From positions 2,318,001 through 2,382,000 of the forward strand of contig JAPXFQ010002840.1 of the NCBI GenBank assembly GCA_028564705.1: a DNA stretch of 64,000 bases, given 5' to 3'. Below, in pieces: positions 32,601 to 42,958 of the stretch. The DNA comes from Apricaphanius iberus (taxonomy: Eukaryota; Chordata; Actinopteri; Cyprinodontiformes; Aphaniidae). Each line of letters starts with the position of its first letter. Position 1 is the stretch's first letter. The translations under genes were made by a program, and so were the position numbers. Under the pieces are notes generated by a model. The model made no database searches, was not told the DNA's origin, and saw only the letters and a list, made by a program, of their open reading frames with translations.

Positions 32601-34879
32601 CTTTGATGAGCCTCTCAGGAGCTCTTCTGTGTCTTATTGTTGATTCACGAACACCTTAATTTGGGCATCTAAAGTCTGCAGTACTTAAAGTGGTATATTG
32701 CTTTGTTTTGTGCAAGCGACTCCTGAGTGATTTGGAGTAATTTTTCTAGGCTGCCAAAAAAACATTGAAAAAGCTCCCCCTTTGTTTTATTCATTGACAA
32801 ATTAAAAGGTTCAACAAAAAAATTGTAATTAACATTTTTAAAATATCTACAAATTGTATGAATGTACAGTTCTTGTTTGATAAGTCTGACGAATACTGCA
32901 TTATTCCTGGTGCTCCTTCAGGTGTCAATCCATTGGACACTACTGATGTCACACATCACAGTCCATTGACTAAGCATGATACATACAAAGGTAGGTGTTG
33001 GGTTTAATTCTGCCTCCCCAGTTAGAGTCCAGCTGGTGGTGGAAAACTCTTCAAAATATGCTGGACCAAAAAGTAGCTTGCCAAACAGCACAGACCAAGT
33101 GAAAACCAGGCATTAGAAACATTAGCAGTTAATGGTTAAGCAGTTGATCTGTTATTACAGTGCTTAAAAAAACCTCACTCACCAAATCTCTTACTCTCTC
33201 TGTTACTGTTTCTTTTTGTGCCACGTAATCCATTTTTTAATTAGTCTAAACAAAATGATTCTATCAACACAATATGGAACCTCAAGAACTACTTCCTTTC
33301 TTACTTCAAAATAAAAGTCTTAAACATTTATTTAGAGGTTAATTAATTCACTCACCTTCACTTTGACGAGAAATGTTCTAAAATATCCTAGAATCTAATG
33401 CCAAAAGCGAGATCATGTCTTATTTGTTAGGACTAGGAAGCAATCAAGGCTTGAGGGAACCTTTAGGTTACAGTCAGATACTCGATAACAAATGTATTTT
33501 CTAGGTGTGATTGTTTTGTTGTTTCGAGCGGTCTTCCTCCAGACACTATAAGCCGTGGCGGACAGAATAGGTACCTGTGAATACATTCCAGGCCTTAAAC
33601 TACATGACATCTCTAATTCCTTTCCAAAGGTTGTGTAAGAATGTTTAAGATGTGAAAGAAAAATCCAACCTTAAATTGTTATTTTCTTTAAGTGATAGTC
33701 ATGTGTGTTCTTGCCATTCTTATTCTGTGCTTTGATCTACGATTGCACCTATTGTTCCAGCAGATCTTAGTGACTTTTCAAAAAGCCAGGTCTTACGTTC
33801 TGCCTGCGGCCTTCAGCGCTGGGGTTGCGCTATTGCTTTTCCTTCTGCTTCTGACTTGTAAGTACACTTAATACCTAGTTCCTCTTTCAAATGCAAACAC
33901 AGACTTCCTGTGAAACCTGTCCACATATCCAGACACTCTCTCATTGTCCGCCTCTGCCTGTCTCAGATTTAAAAAAACGCCATGAGAAGCCACATTCACT
34001 TCCTGAATGTGTGTCATGTGCATCATGACACAGACGTACACACGCACACACACTCACACAAACACATGTGCAAACACGCTCTGGAAGGTCTAGCTCCAGA
34101 ACTGATTAGTGCATGTTTGGGAGTCTTTGATTGGGGACAAAGGATTTTCCCATCTGAAATGAGCAGCTGGTAGCTAGGAATCAAGGAGAGGGTGGGGGTC
34201 AAAGAGCTGAACAGTGCTCTTTGCGGGTAAAGTGCTGGGTAGATCGGTGTGATTCGTTGAAGGATGGACTTCAGATTATTTCCCATTTTAATGGAAGAAT
34301 TTTTCACAAAGAAGAGGGACGAGGAGGTCAACACTAGAAAAGGTTTGATGAGGAACTGCCGAGGGGATGAGAGACAATGGGGTAAATAAAGGGCAGAACC
34401 AATTGGGAAGACTAGTGAAACAAAACGAAGACAGGTGAAAATATTTACAGGGAGACAGGGAGTAACACAGAGGGACAGTCACACTGTGACAATCTGTGAT
34501 TTAAAAAAGATTGACAAAGAGAGACGGAGTCTCCACAGAACTCTTAAGTGAAACGTGTATGAGGCCACAACATATGACAACAGTGGAAATTAGTTGTAAT
34601 ATTGCCATTTTTGTTTTAATTCATGGGTGAAAACGACATGAACACAACAGTGGAAGCGAGCTGATCTCGTTAAAAACGATGTAGTACGTACGCCTTTAGA
34701 TGGCTGTGTGCCTTGTGCATGCATTATTATATGGTTTACCCCGGTTTCCTCCGTTTTACCTGGAAAACAGCTGAAGAATGGAAGAGTGCACAAGTCTGAT
34801 ATGCCATGAGTAGCTGGCAGTGACTTTTAATTTTTTTGAAAGTCTGCTGCCTTGGGTTTACATGACAAAGCATCACCCA
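32601..34879. other. Unassigned DNA with CA-rich patch
   Basis: No exon recognised. A CA-rich stretch lies at 34040-34075. The rest has no clear repeats by eye. Confidence 0.35.
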
Positions 34880-35140
34880 GCGTTGTCAGAATTCTCCACT
34901 CTGGAACCCGTTTTCAAAAGGTTGCTCTGATTGCCTTGGCCGTTCTGCCTTGGCCAAGACACTTCACCCGTTGCCTACTGATAGTGGTCAGAGGGTCTGG
35001 TGGTGCCCGTGTCCAGCAACATCACCTCAGTGCATCCAAGGACAGCTTTGGCTTGCCATCACCAGTTTGTCAATGTGTCGGTGAATGACTGAATGTAGTG
35101 TGAAGTGCTTTAGGTAGGGGCTAAATAACACGCTAAGTAC
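34880..35140 (+). mobile_element. tRNA-derived SINE, 5'-truncated copy
   Basis: Plus-strand copy of the 4431-4725 family: CCAAGACACTTCACCCGTTG, TACTGATAGTGGTCAGAGGG, CTTGCCATCACCAGTTTGTC, and a tail GTGAAGTGCTTTAGGTAGGG with CTAAGTACAGGCCA. The tRNA-like head is missing. Confidence 0.6.
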
Positions 35141-35189
35141 AGGCCATTTAATTCAACAAAAGAAAATCCAATGCAGGCGATTACTTTGA

Positions 35190-35760
35190 GAAGCCTTGGT
35201 TGACTGGTTATACTGTAATTTAAGCCTCAGACATCTCACAGAGCACTGTTTAATCCATCATCCAACAATGGAAAGAGTATCAAACATCTGCAAACCTACT
35301 AAGATATGGCCCTCTATCTAAACCGGAAGAGACCCCCATAAACAGAATGCAGCCAAGATGCCCATAGTGCCTCTGGAGAAGCTGCGGAGATCTATACCTC
35401 ATTGAGCAGAATTTGTAGACAGGGTAACCTTTAGGCAGAAGACGTTCTATTTGCCACAAACCATGAAGGAGTCAGAGCAAACAAGTGGAAGAGCATGATC
35501 TGGTTAGATAAGGCTTTTGGCCGTCATACAAAGCATAATGTGTACTAGTAAGCACTACACCTGTCCCTGAACATGGTGGTGGCAGCATCATGTTGTGGAA
35601 GTGCTTTTCTTCAGTATCATCACAAAACTGAATTATGGATGTAGTTAAAAATAAACAGATCCACAGAGATAGTAGAAACAATCCCCAAAAGATCCGCAAC
35701 TGTAACAGTAGAAAACAGTGATTCTAAAAAGGGTTGACTCAGGGGGTAGTGTAAAAATAC
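35190..35760 (+). mobile_element. Decayed Tc1-like transposon
   Basis: Order of blocks follows a Tc1 transposase gene: GGCCCTCTATCTAAACCGGA, then CCTCTGGAGAAGCTGCGGAG, then ACAAGTGGAAGAGCATGATC (catalytic-D region). Last is CATGGTGGTGGCAGCATCAT, the 'HGGGSIM' region. A 3'-end-like stretch, GACTCAGGGGGTAGTGTAAA, lies near 35740. Many frameshifts. Confidence 0.6.
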
Positions 35761-37147
35761 TTTGTGTTGGTTTACCTCAAAAAGTCCTAATTATATACTA
35801 CTATGGTTTCAAACATAAATTTGGTCTAGACTAGAGCTACAGTAAAAAAAGGTATTAAGACCTTATAGGTTACCCAGCAATATTTTATGCATCCTTGTAA
35901 GAACAACTGATCAGTACAACTTCTCTGTCCACATGTTTAGGAAGTGTTGGTGGAAACATTTGATTTGGACTCCCTCAGTTGTTCTTCACACACATTTCCC
36001 AGCAGGAGATTATGTTCTGGGCAAGTTCTTTCACAGCTGGTGGTGGGGGAGGGCTGGGGTTAGACATCTCGACAGTTCACAGGAAGCAGAACAATAGACC
36101 AAAAGTACGCACGTCTTTTGCGAGACTGGGGGTAAGACTGTTGAGCGACACTCCTTAGCTTATACCATCGCGTTGGCGTAGACGGGATAAGACATGAGCT
36201 TTCTGTTTATCCTGTTTCAAATTTTTTCAACACTCAACCAAAATGAGTGATTATTGTGTGTTTTAGGAAGGTCCCTCGGTAAAATTGTACCCCCCATTTC
36301 ATTCCTTTCTACTTCTGTTTCTGTATACTCGAAAGCAAATTGTATCAGTGTTAATATTAGTCTTAATATTAATGTATTTTAGATGAAATATTGTAATATG
36401 TATGTACACAAATGTTCAAATGATCTTTTCTCAAGACATTCTAAAAAAAATATTGGTTCTCACTGATATTGGATTTGCTCTGTTAAGGACCAGTTGGATT
36501 CTCATGAAATATATGAAATTATGGCCCTCTGATCAAATCAAAAATAACTCTGATAGGGACTGTGTCTCAGAGCCATATAACCAGGCTTACGAAAAGAAGA
36601 CTATGATGAAATAAAACCAAACTTTGAGTCATCAGTTGTCAAAGCAGATGCAAAACATTGGTAACATATTCTTACATTGTGGTTTAGAGTTTGGTTAAGC
36701 AACAATCTCTTTCTAATCCTAAAAAAAACATGTAATCTCTGTTGTGGCACTTGATCTCAGGAATTTAAAGCGCAATATTGCTGAAGATGAGTGAATTATT
36801 GTCTTACTGCTGAACAATTATTGCTCGCACTTAACTGCATTAACAGATGACTATGGGCAGATTGGAAACAATTATTTTTGAATAATGAATTTTCAAAGCA
36901 GGCAGGTACAATCGGACCAATGGTCAGTACAAAATGTCCTGTTTGAGACAACTCAGTTACTTCTAGCACCCAAAAGTTCAGGGAAAAATTGTCCACATAA
37001 CAAATGGAACAAATAGAGCTGGTCCAAAATGACAAGCACCTGGTCGTAAGTCATTTTGAAATTCTGTTCTGTCATTCAAACAGTTTAGAACTTGAAAGTG
37101 GACAGTTCTAAGGTAGGAAGCAACCTATTTAAATCAGAGCACAGATC
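35761..37147. other. Unassigned DNA
   Basis: No gene or repeat signature recognised. Confidence 0.35.
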
Positions 37148-37265
37148 TGGGCAGGGATGCCGGTTACGCGTTACTTAGTAGCGCGTTACTCCTAATATGG
37201 CCACTTTTTTAGTAACAACTAATCTCGCGTTACTATTTCCATACAGGTAATCAGATTGTTAGCTT
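37148..37265. mobile_element. TAACGCGTTACT-type MITE fragment
   Basis: Contains GGTTACGCGTTACTTAG, AGCGCGTTACTCC and CGCGTTACTATTTCC. This reiterated word typifies a common non-autonomous fish DNA element. Superfamily not determined. Confidence 0.45.
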
Positions 37266-37269
37266 GGGG

Positions 37270-38785
37270 ATAGCGTGGTGGCACTTTTTAAAAATTAAAG
37301 TAAACCAAGTATGGTTGGCATTATTCTATAGTCTTAAAATCTATACCCTCCTCTCCTATTTTAGACTTGCTGTCAGGTAATGACACTGTCAGCAGCATGT
37401 TGGAATACAGTGATCTAAACTTTCCAAGGCAGAATTCCAACTTCAGGCTGTTTTTTTTCAGACACTTCCAGATTACAAGTAGTGTAGAACTCACCATTAA
37501 TGTTTCACCACAGGTGTGTTATACAGAGAGGGGTTGTTGCATTTTTTAAAATGGTAACTTACTGTTGTAGTTTCATAAGTGTTTTTGGATAATGATTATC
37601 TGTAATCCATGCTTACAATGCTAAGCTTTAGTGGGGAATGTATGATATTTTAATTCTCCAAAAACTAGAAGAATAGGACATTAATACGATATGTGTTCTT
37701 GATCAGGACTCCACATGATGCAGCGCTTGTTATAGAGATATATGTTCACTTTCAGTAAAAGAAAATGTGACACTTGATATAATAATAGATGTAAATACCG
37801 GGCTAAACTTCTAATGATTTAGGTACATTAATGTAACTATAATAAATCAAATGATTATTGACTCATCTTAATTTGGTTCAATCTGTCTGATAGTTAAGGT
37901 TGTATGGAAGTTAATTTTGAACATACTTTTTTGATCTTCCCACCCAAAGAGGATGATCTATGCAATATGGCAGGTGTTGTATTTGGACAGCATCAGACTT
38001 CCATGATGGATATGCAGGCACCACAATTAGAAGCCCAGAGGATGATGGGGTGGGATGAAACACAAAGGATGAAAGAGGAAGAGAAAGAGGGGGCAGAGGG
38101 CAAAACAAGACAGACAGACGTGGAAGAATAGGGTAAGCAGCGGGAGAGGGGGAAGCTAGAAAGAAGGGTAAAAGGCTGAGAGCGAGGGGGAGCCAGGGGG
38201 TGCTGAAAGAGACCAGAATTCATTTAAAGGTGAATAGGAACAGCTTGGTTTCATTCAGAGCGACCTCTGTCATGCTGACGAGGCAGCGGTGATGGGGGCA
38301 GCTTGGGAGCCAGAGGCTAATGTTAACTCTGGAGACGCTACACACTTCGTATGCTAACCAGCGGTAACGCCTCCGGCTGGGATGCACAACGCAGCAGGCA
38401 CATACCACTTCAGACTGAAAAAAGAAAATACTGAATTTTTCAAGAAATGGTATAGCTGCTTTTAGCACTTAGAGTTGGCCTCTTAGTTGATATTTTGTAC
38501 AACCTTTTTCTTTTCCTGTAACTGAATAATTTCAACAATCCAGCCACTTGTTTTTCTTTGCTCATTTTCTTATTCATGCACTGTCTGCCTAATTTTCTAG
38601 ACTTGTACGCTGTCATACAAAGCTAAGCATGGAAACGTTGGAACCCTCCACCACTAATTGCTGTTTCAGTTTATCAGAAGTATTTTTTTTACGGTTTTGA
38701 TTATTTTATGCTTTTATGTCTTAATTGATGTAGCTACTTTCCATGCTTTTATCATATGTTTCATTTCTTTATTAACAAATCCTGC
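37270..38785. other. Unassigned DNA
   Basis: No exon. Positions 38230-38420 are GC-richer and non-repetitive by eye; positions 38060-38200 are purine-rich (GA). Confidence 0.35.
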
Positions 38786-38852
38786 AAACCACCATAAACT
38801 ACCTTGTTGTTAAAAGTGTGATATACAAATAAAACTGCCTTGCCTTGCCTAT
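38786..38852 (+). mobile_element. L2-like LINE 3' tail scrap
   Basis: ATACAAATAAAACTGCCTTG followed by CCTTGCC is the sense 3' tail of the LINE subfamily seen antisense at 21508. Confidence 0.45.
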
Positions 38853-39099
38853 GCCTGACAATAGCAGTCTGCATCTGTACTTTGTACCCATTACCAAGCC
38901 TTTGTTTCTAATTTGTACACAACAAAAACTCTCTATGAATTATCAAGATTTAGAAATTGTTTGTCTGTTACTTTCTGACATTCCCAATAAACGTTATTTC
39001 TCTTCATTTGGATCTGATCCCTGCTTAGATCAAATTACTTGTATGAAATGAGATTCGAAAAACCTGATAAAAAAGTAAAAAAATTAAAGCCCCTTCCTG

Positions 39100-39172
<73 letters not shown>

Positions 39173-39186
39173 AATATATATAATAT
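39100..39186. repeat. (TA)n microsatellite
   Basis: About 85 bp of nearly pure TA, at the 3' tail of the adjoining LINE. Confidence 0.9.
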
Positions 39187-40330
39187 ATCAATTCAATTTC
39201 AGTTTATTTTATAGCGCCATTTCACAACAGATGTCATCTCAAGGCACTTTACAAAAAGAGTTATTACAATACAATGTTTAGTGTAGAAATTACAGAACCA
39301 CAGAAGATTGCGTCAGCAATCCCTCATACTGAGCAAGCATGCAGCGACAGTGGGAAGGAAAAACTCCCTTTTAACAGGAAGAAACCTCCGGCAGAACCAG
39401 GCTCAGCACAAGCGGTTATCTGCCGCGACCGTCTGTGGCTTGGAGAATACATAACAGAGACACAGAAAGAGCAATAGAACTGATGCACAAGTTTGTTGCA
39501 GGACGTGGAGAATTTTCCGTCACTGCAATGCCATCTTAGTCAGGGTCGTCAAGCAGGGCTAATCCGGAGCACCTACTATAATAGAAAACAGGTTAGTGCT
39601 TGAATTGACAGCACATCATGCAGTTGGGGAGAAGTAGGAGAGAAAGTAGGAACAGACCCTAATAATGTCCTCCAACAGCCTAGCCTAAAGCAGCATAGCT
39701 ACTAACATTAACCTGTCTCCTAGCTACTAGGAGACCTGGCTACCAACACTCTGTCTTAGTCCTCCTGACCCGTGGACGGTGTAGGGCCGGTAACGGCCCC
39801 CGTCATGCCGGGGTCTTCTCGGAGTCGGGTTGTTTGAGAATGCAGCCCAAAGTGGGTGGTAAACTCCATCTAAGGCTAAATACCGGCACGAGACCGATAG
39901 TCGACAACTATCTTAAGGAAAAATAGACAGAACTGAGAGGACAGAGTTGAAGAGGGCGAGAAACGTTTAAGAGATAAACGGGTGGGGTCCGCACAGTCTG
40001 CCCGGGGGATTCAACCCGGCAGGTAATGGGCGGCCGCACTGTGCGGGAGGATCCCCTTGAGGGACCTCTCTCCGGCGCTGGCTGGCCCCTGTGGGGCACA
40101 TTTCTTCCGCGGCGGTAAGCCGCGACCGGCTCCGGATCTTTACCTGGCTTACATTAATCTATCTCTACCTAGCTACTCTACCTCTTCCTATCTCTTCCTA
40201 ACTTTTGACACTCTGCCTGACTACTAACATTAACCTGTCTCTTCCTATCTACCTGTCTGACCTGACTCTAACTACCTATAAACATATCTCTAACTGTAAG
40301 CTTTGTCAAAGAGGAAAGTTTTTAGCCTAA
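39187..40330 (-). mobile_element. L2-like LINE 3' region with an inserted 28S rRNA fragment
   Basis: Minus-oriented LINE 3' end: tail TTTCAGTTTATTTTATAGCG, then CACAACAGATGTCATCTCAA, AAGCATGCAGCGACAGTGGG, and AGCCTAAAGCAGCATAGCTA. After the rRNA block at 39762-40136 it resumes to AGCTTTGTCAAAGAGGAAAG at 40300-40320. It parallels 51341-51990 of the larger copy. Non-coding 3'UTR part only. Confidence 0.65.
39762..40136 (+). pseudogene. 28S rRNA fragment (5' D1/D2 region), degenerate
   Basis: A sharp GC-rich block with long matches to vertebrate 28S rRNA: GAGTCGGGTTGTTTGAGAAT, then GCAGCCCAAAGTGGGTGGTA, CTCCATCTAAGGCTAAATAC and CGGCACGAGACCGATAG. Later come AAACGGGTGGGGTCCGC, GATTCAACCCGGC and GCGACCGGCTCCGGA. 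Scattered substitutions and small deletions show that it is an old copy, not a functional rRNA gene. It interrupts an L2 LINE 3' region. Confidence 0.8.
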
Positions 40331-40813
40331 TATATATATATATTATTTATTGGTGTCATTTCGCCACATTTCAAAATGTATAGCAAAATATCAGCAGCTA
40401 TTTGGATTTTACAAAACACAAAATTGTTCATTATGAGCAAACGAACCCAAGCTTTTATAGAGGTGGTCACACTTGCTAAGTATCAGTAATCTGCTAAATA
40501 AACTCCTGTATTCTATCATAAATCCTTTAGAAGCAGCAAAAAGCATTTAACTCTCCCCACTTCTGATTGATCAGATTGATGCTTTGCTGTTACACCTGCT
40601 CATGTCCCAGATGAATCACAGAAACAGTAGGCCTACACAGCAACGACATAACACTTCAGTCAGCACACATATATTGCTATTTAGCAACAAACAAGTTGAA
40701 AACATATTTAATCTAAATTGCTCGCAGAAAAATCTGAACAGAATTTAACAGCGAAAGGGGCTAGCCATAAGCCGATGTTAGCTCGTCGAGTAGAAGGTCG
40801 GATTTGGTACAAT
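40331..40813. other. Unassigned DNA
   Basis: No feature beyond a short TA run near 40332-40345. Confidence 0.35.
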
Positions 40814-40816
40814 TTA

Positions 40817-41357
40817 TGCTGCATTCCATTTGTCTCGGAACCTCGGGCGTCCGAGTTGCTGTAAACGAGAACGTGAAGTCATTCCCGACTTAAAGCATTC
40901 CAGTTTGTCTCGCTACTCTCCGAATCGGAAAGAACATGGACGCTTTGAGGGCAGCAGCTGTTGAGGGGCGGGCTAGTTATTGCTATTGTTGTTAGCGGCA
41001 TAGCATCTTCAGCAGACCAGCATGAAAAACAAAGCTGAACATTGTATTGTACGCACAGCAATGCCGTGCAATGTATAAATTGGTGACCGGATTAAAGCAG
41101 AAATGTAGTCAAGAGTGTAAGAGCATTAAAAATGACATTAAAATGACCAACAGTGCAAATACAAAGAAAATATATCTCAACTACGGTCGCAGCCATCTTT
41201 GTTTCCGACTTGCCCCCCCTCTACTCGGTCTCCTCTCAGAGCTCCGAGTTGGAGCTCGTATATTCCAACCTAAATGGGGCGTGTCTCGGCGAAATGACGC
41301 GAGACAACTGCAAGATTTCCGACTTTCCGACTCGGAAAGGTTGACTGGAATGCAGTA
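40817..41357. mobile_element. Harbinger-type MITE, 541 bp
   Basis: TGCTGCATTCCA at the left and its inverse TGGAATGCAGTA at the right, with TTA directly flanking both sides (40814-40816 and 41358-41360) as a 3-bp target duplication. The interior has several TCCGACT/AGTCGGA words and no transposase. TWA targets suggest PIF/Harbinger. Confidence 0.65.
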
Positions 41358-41360
41358 TTA

Positions 41361-42354
41361 GACTCGTGACTAATTTTTTGTGTGTGTCTATGTGTGTGTC
41401 TTTTTCAACCTCACACTTATTTCTGCCATAAAATACGGTCATAGAGTCCAGGTAACTTTCTGGTATGAGTTGGCTTTAACTTTATTTTTTCTTCTTCTTG
41501 TTTTACAGAAAACAGAAGAACTGGTCGCAACATTCAGGTGAAAGCAACATTTCCCAAAAACAGCTTGGAAAAATTATTATTGATATAAGTTGGTTCCAAT
41601 AAATACACTTTGACAATAAAACTGGAAATGGCATGTGTAATTTTTCTGACTCTTTTTCTAAATATGTTAATAATAGTCTATAAAAGGATGTAACAATTTG
41701 CATGGAAATTTTTAAGTAGAAGGAAAGTAAAATAAAAGTTATAGCAACTTAAATAGAGTAATTTTCCCAATTATTAACAATAAAACGTTTTTATAAAAAC
41801 TGAGTTGCTTTAACATGTTAAGGTTGTAAAGGACTCAATTGTTCAGATGGAATTACTTAAAAAAGATCCATGCAAAAATCTTACTTTTTTAAAGTTGAGC
41901 CAGTGTGTTTTTTAGAGTGACACGTGTTTCCAAATCCCTTGTTTTCACCACATGGTTTTCATGTTGACAAAAAAAGCCGAAAGTTGTTGTATAATAACCT
42001 ATCGGAATGTTGTGCTTAAAAGAAACGTGTGGTGGTGAGTCTCAAAACTGACCTTAGCGGGCCCTGGAACCCAAGTCTTCCTAAATCTAGCCATGCATTA
42101 CTGCTAAAATGACAACACTTTTTGGCAGTCTTTCCTCTCTCGGTCCAAACTCACTTTTCTCTCTCCCTCCCTTCGTCACCCTCCCCCCTTTTTTTCCTTC
42201 CTTCTCCCTGCAGTTCTGCTGTTTGTTTGTACTTGCTCCATCCGGAGCCGAAATTCCTCTCAGTTTTTGTGAATGACAATCTCATTAACAATTCATCAAC
42301 GCTGGCCGCTCCATCCGGCCCCCGTTGTCTAGGCGACCGCCGCTGAACCTCCTC
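41361..42354. other. dusp6 upstream DNA, no gene
   Basis: No exon. A long pyrimidine-rich tract lies at 42128-42215, just upstream of the presumed promoter. Confidence 0.4.
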
Positions 42355-42460
42355 TGATTGGTCGGCCGACCGTATCCAATGAGGACGCTTCTTACCGACG
42401 TTCATTCAGCAGACTGGCGCAGTAGGGAGCACAGCAGCCCAGAGACTGCGGAGCGTCTAT
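42355..42460 (+). promoter_or_regulatory. dusp6: Presumed dusp6 core promoter region
   Basis: A GC-rich step with CCAAT boxes in both orientations (ATTGG at 42357-42361 and CCAAT at 42376-42380), about 580-600 bp upstream of the ATG. I see no TATA box. The transcription start is not fixed by sequence alone. Vertebrate DUSP6 is an immediate ERK/FGF target through ETS factors; I see no ideal ETS site within this short block. Confidence 0.45.
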
Positions 42461-42664
42461 TCACACCGAGCTGAGACAGCAAAGGAGGGAGGAAACCAGC
42501 GATATCCACCAGGCAGAGACGGACAACACGTAGAACCGAGCCGTCCATATATCCGCAGATCTCTTCCCGCTCAACCGCAATTTCATCCTGGATATTTTTT
42601 TAGCAAAGAAAGAGGGAGGCGTGAAAGCAGCTGCGCCCGGAACAGTAGAGTTACATAAGTGCAG

Positions 42665-42903
42665 ATGACTCATTGATAAATAACTCTGGCTCTCCGGGCA
42701 GACGCATGAATGAGCGCTGCTGAAGACCGCCGCGGTTATACATGATCTTTTTCCTCAAGGAGCATACGAATCAAGCAGGAAGAAAGCTTGGAAAGATAAT
42801 TTTACTTAATTCTGCGCCATTAATTTTTTTAACACCACATACTTCTATCATTTTGTGCAGCAGATCGGACCGAAAAAGAAATCTGTTCTCCACCTTTTTA
42901 TAA
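42665..42903 (+). promoter_or_regulatory. Upstream ORFs in the presumed dusp6 leader
   Basis: If the leader is unspliced, three AUGs precede the main start. One is a 3-codon ORF at 42665-42676, one a 5-codon ORF at 42706-42723, and one a 53-codon ORF at 42742-42903 that ends 55 nt before the dusp6 ATG. Such uORFs commonly lower translation of growth-control genes. The leader boundaries are inferred. Confidence 0.4.
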
Positions 42904-42958
42904 CTAATCTACCCCCGTTGTTTCCCCTCAAAACCGCGTTTTCTACTCCTGCTTATAA

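Noticed and set aside
39762..40136. Functional 28S rRNA gene
   Set aside because: Only a fragment, with many substitutions and small deletions, flanked by LINE sequence on both sides.
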